Notes: generated by a model not told the origin, from the letters alone. 39,130 nt of DNA from Thermosinus carboxydivorans Nor1 (GCF_000169155.1 NZ_AAWL01000016.1:15001-54130); one strand, 5' to 3'. Shown: positions 1 through 8,844, counted from the stretch's first letter. Numbers and translations are program-made.

Positions 1-771
<771 letters not shown>

Positions 772-814
772 AAAAAGGGCTAAAATGTGCGAATAATCTT
801 CTGTGCAGTTTTGA

Positions 815-845
815 GGGAAAGTGGAAAACGGATTATTACTTTCCC
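815..845 (+). other. Spacer hairpin between 23S and 5S rRNA
   Basis: The arms GGGAAAGT (815-822) and ACTTTCCC (838-845) can pair perfectly around a 15-base loop in the 23S-5S spacer. By position this is probably part of an rRNA processing stem, although that role is inferred. Confidence 0.45.
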
Positions 846-855
846 GAATTAAATA

Positions 856-971
856 TCCGGTGTCGATAGCTACGGGGATCCACCTGTTCCCATACCGAAC
901 ACAGAAGTTAAGCCCGTAAACGCCGAAAGTACTTGGCTGGAGACGGCCTGGGAGGATAGGTAGACGCCGGT
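856..971 (+). rRNA. 5S ribosomal RNA
   Basis: About 116 bases match the bacterial 5S consensus: the conserved CCGAACACAGAAGTTAAGCC segment (895-914) and the closing helix formed by CCGGTGTC near 857-864 with GACGCCGG near 963-970. It lies 85 bases after the 23S end, as in a normal 16S-23S-5S operon. No tRNA follows. Confidence 0.95.
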
Positions 972-977
972 TACCTG

Positions 978-1010
978 AGAGCGCCCGTAACAAGGTGCTC
1001 TTTGTTTTTT
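978..1010 (+). terminator. rRNA operon terminator
   Basis: AGAGCGCC (978-985) pairs with GGTGCTCT (994-1001, one G-U pair) and is followed by the T-rich run TTGTTTTTT. It is placed just after the 5S gene, so it most likely ends the rRNA transcript. Confidence 0.8.
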
Positions 1011-1033
1011 AATTTAGGCAAGAGGTGTGGGCT

Positions 1034-1582
1034 ATGCGGTTGTTTATCGGCATCGAGTTTCCGGAAGACATACTTGATAAACTGGGACAAACGCAGGACT
1101 ATTTGCGGCGGTATGTCAGCAGCGGACGGTTTACGGCTAAACATAATATGCACCTCACGCTTCAGTTCTTAGGCGAAGTAGCGGAGGATAAAGTGGGGGA
1201 TATATGCCGTTGTCTGCAGCAAGTAGCCAAAGAGCACAGCCCTTTGCGCCTTGCCCTTGGGGCGTTAGGCTGCTTTGGGCAAAACAATCCTTACCGCGTT
1301 GTCTGGGTGGGATTAGGCGGTGACTTGACCGCGCTGAACCGACTGCAGCGTGCTATTGTCCTGGGGATGAAGGATCTGGGTTTTATTCCGGAAAACCGGC
1401 CTTATAAGCCGCATATAACTCTTGCCCGGGATGTCTGGTTTACCGATGCCCAAGCATACCAGCAGGCGCTGCGGCTAACCGCTGGCGGCACCAGCTTTTC
1501 TGTAAAAAGTTTTTCCTTAATATCTAGTGCTGTTGAAGAGAAAAAGAGAGTATACCGCTCATTGGCTACCTTTGAATTGTAA
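1034..1582 (+). CDS. thpR: RNA 2',3'-cyclic phosphodiesterase (2H / LigT family)
   Basis: A 182-residue protein of normal family length. The two signature HxTL motifs of the 2H phosphoesterase superfamily are visible as HLTL (residues 40-43) and HITL (127-130); their histidines form the active site that opens 2',3'-cyclic phosphates at RNA ends (known for the family). The protein starts with MRLFIGIEFP, typical of ThpR. The ATG at 1034 is preferred because AAGAGG lies 8-9 bases upstream; a GTG at 1025 overlaps that ribosome site. It is a single-gene unit closed by a strong terminator. The in vivo substrate is not known. Confidence 0.93.
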   Translation: MRLFIGIEFPEDILDKLGQTQDYLRRYVSSGRFTAKHNMHLTLQFLGEVAEDKVGDICRCLQQVAKEHSPLRLALGALGCFGQNNPYRVVWVGLGGDLTALNRLQRAIVLGMKDLGFIPENRPYKPHITLARDVWFTDAQAYQQALRLTAGGTSFSVKSFSLISSAVEEKKRVYRSLATFEL

Positions 1583-1627
1583 AAGACCAAGCGCCCACGT
1601 TGAATTGTGGACGCTTGGTCTTTTTTT
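1583..1627 (+). terminator. Terminator after thpR
   Basis: A long hairpin: AAGACCAAGCGCCCAC (1584-1599) pairs with GTGGACGCTTGGTCTT (1607-1622) with one mismatch, followed by a run of T. It starts directly after the thpR stop codon. Confidence 0.9.
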
Positions 1628-1803
1628 AGACAATCTATCTTGCCATTCGTCCTGACAGTTTTGGATTTGATTTTGTGAAATTTTATTCCTTGGCACTCAA
1701 ATTACAATTTTTAGGAAGATTAATAATTCCTATATATATATGAAACAATATAGTCAATGAGAATAAGACCTTTGTACTTTGTGAAAAAATTAACTTGTGG
1801 CGC

Positions 1804-1856
1804 TTGTATTATGTATACACAATGCGCTAGACACATAAATTTCAGGAAGATACAAT
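1804..1856 (+). promoter_or_regulatory. Operator-like palindrome and promoter of the glutamate dehydrogenase gene
   Basis: ATTATGTATACACAAT (1808-1823) is an imperfect palindrome (14 of 16 positions symmetric) around TGTATACA. Twenty bases here (1805-1824) match 5060-5079, upstream of the symporter gene, at 19 positions. Directly downstream is a possible promoter, TAGACA (1828-1833), 17 bases, TACAAT (1851-1856). The resulting start of transcription would lie almost on the ribosome site, so the exact promoter is uncertain. TNGTATACA-type palindromes are typical of GntR-family regulators; that assignment is inference. Confidence 0.6.
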
Positions 1857-1879
1857 GAATTTAGGAGGTGTTCATAAAA

Positions 1880-3118
1880 ATGCAAAATATTTTTGAGATG
1901 GCCAAGAAGAACCTCGAAAAAGCGGCTGCGGCTATGAAACTTGACCCCAAGGTGGCCAAGATCCTTGAGCAACCGGAGCGGACGCTGGAGGTAAGCATAC
2001 CCGTTACGATGGACGACGGGCGGATTGAGGTATTTACCGGCTACCGCTCGCAGCACAACACTGCGCTCGGACCGGCTAAAGGCGGCATTCGTTTTCACCA
2101 GGACGTGACCATGGACGAGGTCAAGACGCTGGCTTTCTGGATGACTTTTAAATGCGCCGTTATTGGACTGCCCTATGGTGGAGGCAAGGGTGGGGTTGTC
2201 GTAGATCCGCGCAAGTTGTCCCGCAGTGAACTGGAGCGGCTGTCCCGGGGTTATATTCAGCGGATTGCCCCGATCATTGGCGAATATGACGATATTCCGG
2301 CGCCGGATGTAAATACCGATTCGCGCATTATGGGCTGGATGGTAGACGAATATAGCCGCTTGCGCGGCCATAACGTTCCCGGGGTTATTACCGGCAAGCC
2401 CAAAACCATCGGCGGTTCGGCGGGCCGTGGCTCGGCTACCGGCCGGGGTGTGATGTTCTGCGTACGGGAAGCTTTCAACGTTTTAGGTATCGACAAGTCC
2501 CAAGCCACCGTAGCCGTACAGGGCTTTGGCAATGTCGGCGGCTTTTCGGCCAAACTCATTCATGACCTGGGGGCCAAGGTAGTGGCCGTTAGCGATGTCA
2601 ATGGCGGCATCTACAACGAAGAAGGCCTTAATCCCTATGATGTGGAGAAATATGTCAAGGAGACGGGCTCGGTGGTCGGTTATCCTGGCGCTAAGGCCGT
2701 CAGCAACAAGGAACTGCTTGAACTGCCTGTGACCGTGCTGGTGCCGGCGGCGCTCGAAGGTCAGATTACCGCCGAAAATGCCGACCGCATTAAGGCCCAA
2801 GTCATTGCCGAAGGGGCTAATGGTCCGACAACGCCGGAAGCCGACGAAATCCTGAGCGCTAAGGGCGTCATGGTCATTCCCGACATTCTCGCCAACGCCG
2901 GCGGGGTAACGGTCAGCTATTTCGAATGGGTGCAGAACCTGTACCGGTACTACTGGAGCGAACGGGAAGTCCACGCCCGTGAAGAAGAACTGATGGTGAA
3001 AGCCTTCAACGAAGTTTATAAAGCTTCGCAGAAATATCAAGTGAATATGCGCGTAGCCGCCTATATCGTCGCTCTCGAACGCCTGTCCGAAGCGATGAAA
3101 CTGCGTGGTTGGATTTAA
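1880..3118 (+). CDS. gdhA: Glutamate dehydrogenase (Glu/Leu/Phe/Val dehydrogenase family)
   Basis: A 412-residue protein with the layout of hexameric GDH. The N-terminal substrate domain has PAKGGIRFH (65-73) and the catalytic-lysine motif LPYGGGKGG (97-105, Lys103). PAPDV (140-144) holds the active-site Asp. The Rossmann domain has GFGNVG (215-220). The reaction is reversible deamination of glutamate to 2-oxoglutarate and ammonium. The length and the GDH-type substrate residues favour glutamate over leucine, but cofactor preference cannot be read with certainty. The start is the ATG at 1880, with AGGAGGTG nine bases upstream; the GTG at 1868 lies inside that site. The gene stands alone with its own terminator and shares an operator-like motif with the symporter gene at 5188. 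Confidence 0.93.
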   Translation: MQNIFEMAKKNLEKAAAAMKLDPKVAKILEQPERTLEVSIPVTMDDGRIEVFTGYRSQHNTALGPAKGGIRFHQDVTMDEVKTLAFWMTFKCAVIGLPYGGGKGGVVVDPRKLSRSELERLSRGYIQRIAPIIGEYDDIPAPDVNTDSRIMGWMVDEYSRLRGHNVPGVITGKPKTIGGSAGRGSATGRGVMFCVREAFNVLGIDKSQATVAVQGFGNVGGFSAKLIHDLGAKVVAVSDVNGGIYNEEGLNPYDVEKYVKETGSVVGYPGAKAVSNKELLELPVTVLVPAALEGQITAENADRIKAQVIAEGANGPTTPEADEILSAKGVMVIPDILANAGGVTVSYFEWVQNLYRYYWSEREVHAREEELMVKAFNEVYKASQKYQVNMRVAAYIVALERLSEAMKLRGWI

Positions 3119-3128
3119 TTTAATAGTT

Positions 3129-3157
3129 AAGGGCAGCCGAAAGCGGTTGCCCTTTTA
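3129..3157 (+). terminator. Terminator after gdhA
   Basis: GGGCAGCCG (3131-3139) and CGGTTGCCC (3144-3152) form a nine-pair stem with an AAAG loop, followed by TTTTA. Confidence 0.85.
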
Positions 3158-3226
3158 CTATTGCTTATGCAGGTTTTTGCCGGGTAAAGGCCGAATAACT
3201 ACATATCCTAAAAAAGGAGTCGCATT

Positions 3227-4249
3227 ATGCTCAATTACCGTCGATTTGTGGTGCTTTTGCTGGCGTTGCTGCTGGCCCTGCTGGCGGCCGGCTGCGGCTT
3301 AGCCAACTTTACTACGCCTAAGCCATACAAGGAAACGCAGTTTTTAATGGATACAATCATTGAAATTACCGCCTACGGGCCGGGGAGCGAACAGGCGGTC
3401 AAAGCGGCGTTCGGCGAATTTAAGCGCATTCACGACCTTGCTAACCAGTTTGATCCCAATAGCCAGCTAGCCAAGATCAATGACCAGGCCGGCAAAAGCA
3501 AGGTAAGCGTAGACCCCGAGCTTGTGCATTTGCTTAAACGGGCTAAAGAGCTCTCTGCCCAGGTGGAAGGGGCCTTTGATTTCAGCATCGGGCCGCTAAC
3601 CGAGCTATGGGGCATCGGCCGCAAGGGTGATTTTGTTCCTACCCAGGCGGAAATAAACGCCCTTTTGCCGCTAGTGGACTACCGTCTGGTAGAGGTGGAT
3701 GAGGTGCATAACACGGTATACTTGCCCAAACCGGGGATGCGCTTGGATTTGGGCGGCATCGCCAAAGGGTATGCTACTGACAAGGCGGTGGAAAAGCTAA
3801 AAGCTATGGGGGTTAAATCGGCCCTTGTTAACGCCGGCGGCAATGTACGGGTAATCGGCGTTAAACCGGACGGCGCCCCGTGGCGCATTGGCATCCAGCA
3901 TCCGCGGCGGAGTGAGGACATTATCGCCAAGCTGGCCTTAACCGACTGGGATACTTTACAAACATCGGGCGACTATCAGCGGTTTATTGAGAGGAATGGG
4001 GTCCGCTACGCCCATATTCTTGATCCGCGGACAGGCCGCCAGCCCCAGGAAGTGGCCAGCGTTACCGTCGCCTTAAATAATTCGACCGACGGCGATGTTT
4101 TAAGTACCGCCCTTTTTGTTCTGGGCGTTGAGCGAGGAATGCAGCTTTTGCAAAAATTCCCCGGCGTTGAGGCGGTATTTGTTACCCAGGACGGCCGGGT
4201 AGTAACGACGCCGGGCCTCGCCGGCAAGATCGAAATTACTGGGAAATAG
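3227..4249 (+). CDS. apbE: FAD:protein FMN transferase, lipoprotein
   Basis: A 340-residue exported protein. The signal peptide ends in the lipobox LAAGC (Cys23), so it should be anchored on the outside of the membrane. ApbE-family marks are MDTIIEITAYG (41-51), GGIAKGYATD (176-185), VNAGGNVRVIG after it, and DPRTG near the C-terminus. The family attaches FMN through a phosphoester bond to Thr/Ser of redox proteins such as RnfG/NqrC (established). No Rnf or Nqr genes lie nearby, so the target is elsewhere. A strong AAAAGGAG site precedes the ATG. The NUDIX gene follows 13 bases after the stop, which suggests co-transcription. Confidence 0.93.
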   Translation: MLNYRRFVVLLLALLLALLAAGCGLANFTTPKPYKETQFLMDTIIEITAYGPGSEQAVKAAFGEFKRIHDLANQFDPNSQLAKINDQAGKSKVSVDPELVHLLKRAKELSAQVEGAFDFSIGPLTELWGIGRKGDFVPTQAEINALLPLVDYRLVEVDEVHNTVYLPKPGMRLDLGGIAKGYATDKAVEKLKAMGVKSALVNAGGNVRVIGVKPDGAPWRIGIQHPRRSEDIIAKLALTDWDTLQTSGDYQRFIERNGVRYAHILDPRTGRQPQEVASVTVALNNSTDGDVLSTALFVLGVERGMQLLQKFPGVEAVFVTQDGRVVTTPGLAGKIEITGK

Positions 4250-4262
4250 CGGAGGAATGTTC

Positions 4263-4955
4263 ATGCAGGGCAGGGATTTTTGCGACCGGCTGCAAAAGCT
4301 GCTGGCCGCTCGACATGGTGATATCGGCAATAAAAGCGACTTTTTCCGCTCTGCTGTTTTACTCCCCTTGGTGGATACCGCCGAGGGTCTGGCAGTGCTG
4401 TTCGAAGTGCGCTCCGGCAACTTGGCCTGGCAGCCCGGCGAAATCTGTTTTCCCGGAGGCAGGATCGAAGCAAGTGACCAGAGTGCATTGGCGGCGGCGG
4501 TAAGGGAAACAGCCGAAGAACTTGGCCTTGCCCCGGCGCAGATCCGCCCGCTGGGGCCGCTGGACTGGGTCATCGGCCAAATTGGGGTATTATTATATCC
4601 CTTTGTCGGCTATCTGGCGGCCGATGTGGCGGACCTCAAACCGAACAGGGAAGAAGTGGCCGAAGTTTTTACTGTGCCGTTGGTCTGGCTTTTGGCTGCC
4701 CAGCCCCAGGTCGGACATATGGAAATGGCTACCCGGCCGCTATCTGACTTTCCCTTCCATCTTTTGGCTGACTATTCGCCGGACTGGAAGCCGCGGATCA
4801 CTTATCCTGTCTGGTTTTACCAATATGGCGCCCGTGTTATTTGGGGACTGACGGCGCGGGTCCTGAAAGGTTTTCTTGACTTGTGCCGGGAAATGGAACG
4901 GCCTTCCGAAAATTTACCAACAAACCCGTCCAAAATTTGCTTGCCTGATCGCTAA
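4263..4955 (+). CDS. NUDIX hydrolase, CoA-pyrophosphatase-like
   Basis: A 230-residue NUDIX protein. The Nudix box runs from about residue 65 to 89: GGRIEASDQSAL followed by RETAEELGL. The spacing (GG-x5-D ... RE-x2-EE-x-G) is that of the CoA-diphosphatase subgroup (NudL/YeaB-like), which cleaves CoA to phosphopantetheine and 3',5'-ADP. Substrate assignment rests on this spacing only. The ATG at 4263 is chosen because GGAGG lies seven bases upstream; the ATG at 4257 touches the ribosome site. It probably forms an operon with apbE. Confidence 0.85.
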   Translation: MQGRDFCDRLQKLLAARHGDIGNKSDFFRSAVLLPLVDTAEGLAVLFEVRSGNLAWQPGEICFPGGRIEASDQSALAAAVRETAEELGLAPAQIRPLGPLDWVIGQIGVLLYPFVGYLAADVADLKPNREEVAEVFTVPLVWLLAAQPQVGHMEMATRPLSDFPFHLLADYSPDWKPRITYPVWFYQYGARVIWGLTARVLKGFLDLCREMERPSENLPTNPSKICLPDR

Positions 4956-5004
4956 GTATGCTTTTGCTTATTTTGACGATGCTATTAATAGCTTGAATTT
5001 CAGT

Positions 5005-5033
5005 TTCCGCCTTGTTAGCCGGGGCGAATTTTT
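5005..5033 (+). terminator. Possible weak terminator after the NUDIX gene
   Basis: TTCCGCC (5005-5011) can pair with GGCGAA (5023-5028) with a bulge and is followed by five T. It is about 50 bases after the stop codon. The stem is short, so this is a tentative call. A separate perfect 12-base palindrome, GCTATTAATAGC, lies at 4981-4992. Confidence 0.35.
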
Positions 5034-5047
5034 AAGCGCAACCAGTC

Positions 5048-5124
5048 TTGTATAGGCAATGTATTTTGTATACACAATGTTCTGTATTTTTTGTATAGAC
5101 TTTTTTAGTTGCTTCGGCTATAAT
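5048..5124 (+). promoter_or_regulatory. Operator-like palindrome and promoter of the symporter gene
   Basis: ATTTTGTATACACAAT (5063-5078) is the second copy of the palindrome found upstream of gdhA; 5060-5079 matches 1805-1824 at 19 of 20 bases. Two extra half-like units TTGTATA flank it, at 5048-5054 and 5091-5097. A promoter is visible: TAGACT (5096-5101), 17 bases, TATAAT (5119-5124). The downstream TTGTATAG half site overlaps the -35 box, which would suit a repressor, but the sign of regulation is not known. Confidence 0.65.
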
Positions 5125-5187
5125 GTGGACGTGGCCGGACTCGCAAAAGAGTATTAGGGAATTATTTCAGCAAAGGAGGTACAATTC

Positions 5188-6444
5188 ATGGCAGAAGTCA
5201 AAAAAGGCAAAGGTATGGGACTTACCACGCAAATCTTTATTGGCCTTTTCCTTGGTATTATTTTTGGTTATGTGTTTCCTCAGTACGGTCAGCAACTCAA
5301 ACCGGTCGGCGACATGTTCATCCGGATGATTAAGATGATTGTCGTGCCGCTGATTTTCAGCTCGCTCATCATGGGTATTGCCGGTACCGGCGACTTCAAA
5401 AAGCTGGGTCGCCTCGGCGCCAAAGCAATTATCTGGTTTGAAGTCGCCACGACAGCGGCGCTGATTGTCGGATTGGCCGTGGTTAATATCTTCAAGCCCG
5501 GGGTGGGCGTGTCTGTCTCCGGGGTGGACGCCGGCGCCGCTGCCGCCGCTGCGAAAAAGTCCATTGACATGATGCAGATGGTCGTTAATATCGTCCCGAC
5601 CAATATCGTGGATGCCATGGCCCGCGGCGACATGCTGCAAATCGTCTTCTTCTCCACCTTCTTTGGTGTTGCCGCCGCGGCAATGGGCCCCACGGGTGAA
5701 CCGGTGGTCAAACTGGCCCATAGCGTTGCGGAAATCATGTTCAAGTTTACCTGGTATGTTATGAAGCTGGCCCCGATCGGCGTTTTTGCCCTCATTGCCT
5801 TTACCGTCGGCAAGTTCGGTTTGGGCATGCTTATCCCGTTGGCCAAGCTTATCTTGTCGCTGTACCTTGCGCTGCTTCTTTTCATTTTCGTCGTCCTGAT
5901 GGGGGCCTCGGCTATTTTGCGCGTCAACTTCTTCCATCTGATGCGGGCCATTAAGGAACCCATTCTGATTGCCTTCTCCACTGCGTCCAGTGAAGCAGCG
6001 TTGCCGCTGGCGATGGAGAAATTGGAGAAGTTTGGCGTTCCCAAGCATATCGTCACCTTTGTGCTGCCGACAGGCTATACCTTCAACCTGGACGGTTCCA
6101 CCCTCTACAGCGCGTTGGCCGTTGTTTTCATCGCCCAGGTATATGGCGTGCCGTTCGAACTGCCCCAGCAGCTTCTTATGGTGCTGACGCTGATGCTGTC
6201 TACTAAGGGTATTGCGGCCGTGCCGGGCGCGTCTCTCATCGTTATTGCCGGTACTGTCGCCGCTTTCGGTCTCCCGGTAGAAGGCGTGGCCATCATTTTG
6301 GGCGTTGACCGTATCCTCGACATGGGCCGCACGGTTTGCAACCTGATCGGCAACTGCGTCGCCGCCGTTGTCGTAGCTCGCTGGGAAAAAGAACTGCCCG
6401 ACGAAGTGCTGCAGGTGGCCTACAGCCGCAGCTACGACGATTAA
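5188..6444 (+). CDS. gltP: Glutamate/aspartate-type dicarboxylate:cation symporter (DAACS family)
   Basis: A 418-residue membrane protein with the fold of GltPh/GltP/DctA. Visible marks are the serine-rich tip of hairpin 1, TASSEA (265-270), NLDG (300-303), hairpin 2 GIAAVPGAS (341-349) and LDMGRTVCNLIGN (377-389). In this last segment Asp378 and Arg381 correspond to the residues that bind the amino group and side-chain carboxylate in GltPh. DctA proteins have Ser/Glu in place of the DMG, so an acidic amino acid is more likely than succinate or malate. An alanine-rich insertion (115-123) lies in the variable loop. AAAGGAGGT precedes the ATG. The gene is monocistronic, with its own promoter and terminator. 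Confidence 0.9.
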   Translation: MAEVKKGKGMGLTTQIFIGLFLGIIFGYVFPQYGQQLKPVGDMFIRMIKMIVVPLIFSSLIMGIAGTGDFKKLGRLGAKAIIWFEVATTAALIVGLAVVNIFKPGVGVSVSGVDAGAAAAAAKKSIDMMQMVVNIVPTNIVDAMARGDMLQIVFFSTFFGVAAAAMGPTGEPVVKLAHSVAEIMFKFTWYVMKLAPIGVFALIAFTVGKFGLGMLIPLAKLILSLYLALLLFIFVVLMGASAILRVNFFHLMRAIKEPILIAFSTASSEAALPLAMEKLEKFGVPKHIVTFVLPTGYTFNLDGSTLYSALAVVFIAQVYGVPFELPQQLLMVLTLMLSTKGIAAVPGASLIVIAGTVAAFGLPVEGVAIILGVDRILDMGRTVCNLIGNCVAAVVVARWEKELPDEVLQVAYSRSYDD

Positions 6445-6476
6445 TTAAAAATAAGTACGGGTTACCGGCCGAAGAT

Positions 6477-6507
6477 AAGCGGGGAAGAATCCTCGCTTGT
6501 TTTTTTA
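6477..6507 (+). terminator. Terminator after the symporter gene
   Basis: AAGCGGGGA (6477-6485) pairs with TCCTCGCTT (6490-6498, one G-U) around the loop AGAA, followed by GTTTTTTT. Confidence 0.88.
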
Positions 6508-6575
6508 TGTTCGCATGATTTCTATTTCGCCCGCCCATACTAAAATCAGACAAATGTATGGAAAGGGTGACGCTT

Positions 6576-7664
6576 TTGCGAAACTGGAAATCGGTAGCTG
6601 TTTTTTTGCTTTTGGTTTTTGTCTTTGCCGCTGTGATGGCAGGTGGGTGCAGCACCAAACCGGCGCCAAAACCGCTTCCTGACAATCCGGGTCCGGGTAA
6701 ACAAGCGGCGCTTATGCCGTCCCGCATGGTTATCGGCTACTATGAAAATCCCTGGCCGGGCACTCCTGATCAGACCGGGTCTTTCCCCAGCATGAAAGCC
6801 TTTGCCAACCATATGAGCCATGTTGCGCCTTTTTGGTATAAGGCGGCCGCCGACGGCACGCTCGAGACGCGAGAGAGTCAACTCGTTTACGACACGGCTA
6901 GACAGGCGGGGCTAAAAATCTTTCCGCTCATCACCTATAAAACCGGAGCCATTGATACTATTCTCAGCGACCCGGCCATACGCACCAAAACCATCAACAA
7001 CATTGTCAAGGTTGTGAGGGAGAAGCCTTATGACGGCGTCAATATTGACTTTGAACTGTTAAAGCCGGAGCAAAAAGATAATTTAATCGCCTTTATGGCT
7101 GAGCTTTATCCGAAACTGAAGGCCATCAACAAGACGGTGATTGTTTCGGTGTTTCCTAAGGTGGATGTCCACGAGAGCGTCCACGGCGCGTATGATCATG
7201 GCGCATTGGCCAAAAACGCCGATTTCATCCAGGTGATGCTGTACGACCGCCATTGGGCGACTTCTGAGCCAGGCCCTATTGCGCCGATAGACTGGTATGA
7301 AAAGAACTTGAAGTACGCGATTGAGCAGGCTGGTGGGCCGCACAAAGTTATTGCCGGTGTGGGCGCCTATGGTTACGACTGGCCGCCGGATAAAGACAGA
7401 CCGGCTGAAACGGTCAAATATGTCGATGCCATCGTGCTGGCGGAGAAATACGGCGCTAAGATTTTATACGACGAGACAGTGCAGGCGCCCCACTTCAAAT
7501 ACAAGGGCCATGAAGTCTGGTTTGAAAACGATCGGAGTACTGCCGCAAAATTGGATGTGGTGGCCAAGTATAACCCGGCCGGCATTGCGATCTGGCGGTT
7601 AGGGCAGGAACAGCCGGAAATTTGGCCGCTAATTGACAAGAAATTCCCGAAAGGACAACATTAA
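6576..7664 (+). CDS. Glycoside hydrolase family 18 lipoprotein, spore-germination (YaaH)-like
   Basis: With the TTG start at 6576 the protein is 362 residues long. It begins with a signal peptide and a lipobox-like MAGGC (Cys25), so it should be a surface lipoprotein. The GH18 catalytic motif is DGVNIDFE (153-160) with Glu160 as the acid. Other GH18 features are the VIGYYENP opening strand and the QVMLYDRHW strand. The family hydrolyses chitin- or peptidoglycan-type GlcNAc bonds; the YaaH-like group acts on cortex peptidoglycan, but no LysM domain is present. GAAAGGG eight bases upstream supports the TTG start; the ATG at 6558 has no ribosome site. Specific substrate is inferred. Confidence 0.82.
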   Translation: MRNWKSVAVFLLLVFVFAAVMAGGCSTKPAPKPLPDNPGPGKQAALMPSRMVIGYYENPWPGTPDQTGSFPSMKAFANHMSHVAPFWYKAAADGTLETRESQLVYDTARQAGLKIFPLITYKTGAIDTILSDPAIRTKTINNIVKVVREKPYDGVNIDFELLKPEQKDNLIAFMAELYPKLKAINKTVIVSVFPKVDVHESVHGAYDHGALAKNADFIQVMLYDRHWATSEPGPIAPIDWYEKNLKYAIEQAGGPHKVIAGVGAYGYDWPPDKDRPAETVKYVDAIVLAEKYGAKILYDETVQAPHFKYKGHEVWFENDRSTAAKLDVVAKYNPAGIAIWRLGQEQPEIWPLIDKKFPKGQH

Positions 7665-7670
7665 ATTTCG

Positions 7671-7699
7671 CTGCCGGGAATAACCGGCAGGTTTTTTTT
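7671..7699 (+). terminator. Terminator after the GH18 gene
   Basis: CTGCCGG (7671-7677) pairs with CCGGCAG (7684-7690), followed by eight T. Confidence 0.9.
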
Positions 7700-7749
7700 G
7701 CTAGAAAGCGAATACTTTAATAGTGACAGTCCGAAAGGTGTGACAGGCT

Positions 7750-8256
7750 ATGGCTAAGGTAATGCTGCTAATTGAGGACGGTTTTGAAGAAATGGAAGCC
7801 CTGTATCCTTACTACCGTATGAAAGAAGCGGGTCACACCGTAGATGTGGTCGCTCCGGCCAAAGGCGTTTATAAAGGCAAATACGGCTATCCGCTCACGG
7901 CGACCTTGACGCCGAACGAAGTAAACGTGGCTGATTATGCAGGGCTCATTATTCCCGGCGGCCAGGCGCCCGACCGGATGCGCGTGCATGACGGCCTGGT
8001 GGACCTAGTGAAGCAGGCCGACAAAGCCGGCCTGGTGGTAGCGGCAATTTGCCACGGGCCGCAAATGCTTATTGAGGCCGACATCGTGCGCGGCCGCAAT
8101 GTTACCTGTTATAAGTCCATTTTGACGGATGTTCTCAATGCCGGCGCTATTTACCATGACCTGGAGGTCATCATCGACGGCAAGCTGATTACATCGCGGT
8201 TGCCAGCTGATTTGCCGGCTTTTTGCAAAGAGATCCTAAAATTATTGCCGAAATAA
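7750..8256 (+). CDS. DJ-1/PfpI family protein
   Basis: A 168-residue protein of the class I glutamine-amidotransferase-like fold. The nucleophile elbow is AICHGPQM with Cys101 followed by His102, and an acidic residue sits in GFEEMEA (Glu13/14), as in PfpI and YhbO-type proteins. Family members are described as proteases, glyoxalase/deglycase-type or stress proteins; the activity here cannot be told from sequence. It heads a three-gene operon: 15 bases separate it from the next gene. AAAGGTGTG precedes the start. Confidence 0.87.
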   Translation: MAKVMLLIEDGFEEMEALYPYYRMKEAGHTVDVVAPAKGVYKGKYGYPLTATLTPNEVNVADYAGLIIPGGQAPDRMRVHDGLVDLVKQADKAGLVVAAICHGPQMLIEADIVRGRNVTCYKSILTDVLNAGAIYHDLEVIIDGKLITSRLPADLPAFCKEILKLLPK

Positions 8257-8271
8257 AAAGGGGGAGAACTT

Positions 8272-8568
8272 ATGGCAATTGTGGAAGTGACCATTGCGCC
8301 TCTTGGCGTAGGCACAAGCATCAGCCAGTATGTGGCCGCCTGCCATAAGGTGCTGGAACAGGCCAAAGACCTCAAATACCAGTTGACGCCAATGGCGACG
8401 GTAATTGAAGGCGACCTGGACCGGATTATGGAGGTCATCCGGCAAATGCACGAAGTGCCATTTGAGGCCGGAGCGCAAAGGGTGTCGACTCTCATCCGCA
8501 TTGATGACCGCCGCGACAAGGAATTGACGATGGCGGGAAAAATCAAAGCCGTACAAGAAAAACTATAA
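8272..8568 (+). CDS. MTH1187/YqgV family thiamine-binding-like protein
   Basis: A 98-residue protein of the UPF0045 / MTH1187 family: [14 protein letters not shown] at the start, a conserved [12 protein letters not shown]-type strand (residues 38-49) and a ferredoxin-like alpha/beta layout. Structures of relatives are oligomers that bind thiamine or similar small ligands; a cellular role is not established. GGGGGAGAAC precedes the ATG. It is the middle gene of the pfpI - MTH1187 - copZ operon. Confidence 0.85.
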   Translation: MAIVEVTIAPLGVGTSISQYVAACHKVLEQAKDLKYQLTPMATVIEGDLDRIMEVIRQMHEVPFEAGAQRVSTLIRIDDRRDKELTMAGKIKAVQEKL

Positions 8569-8581
8569 GGGAGGAAGAACT

Positions 8582-8821
8582 ATGTGCAAACATTGCGGCT
8601 GTCATGGAGGTAAACTGGAAAAAGCGACGCTTACTGTGGAAGGTATGAGCTGCGGTCATTGCAAAGCGACGGTGGAAAAGGCCGTCCGCGGTCTGCCGGG
8701 CGTAATGGCCGCTGAAGTTGATTTGGCGGCAAAAACGCTCAAAGTTGAGTTTGACGACGAAAAATCCAGCTTGGCCGACATCAAAAAAGCGGTGGAAGAT
8801 GCCGGTTATACCGTGAAATAA
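8582..8821 (+). CDS. copZ: Heavy-metal-associated (CopZ-like) chaperone with Cys/His-rich N-terminal tail
   Basis: A 79-residue protein. Residues 14-79 form one HMA domain with the metal site GMSCGHC (21-27; Cys24 and Cys27), as in CopZ, which carries Cu(I) to a P-type ATPase. An unusual extra tail of about 13 residues, MCKHCGCHGG, adds three Cys and two His and may be a second metal site. No copper ATPase or CsoR repressor is nearby, so the metal is inferred from family. GGGAGGAAG precedes the start, and the gene follows the previous one by 13 bases. Confidence 0.85.
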   Translation: MCKHCGCHGGKLEKATLTVEGMSCGHCKATVEKAVRGLPGVMAAEVDLAAKTLKVEFDDEKSSLADIKKAVEDAGYTVK

Positions 8822-8844
8822 GAAAAATTATTGTAGGAGTATTC

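Noticed and set aside
1688-1706. Sigma-54-like TGGCACTCAAATTACA upstream of gdhA
   Set aside because: The -12 dinucleotide is AC instead of GC, and a sigma-A-type promoter with an operator lies nearer the gene.
2257-3040. Long minus-strand frames within gdhA, and similar shadows in the symporter, hem and LCP genes
   Set aside because: Each lies antisense to a gene with clear family motifs and has no ribosome site or recognisable domain.
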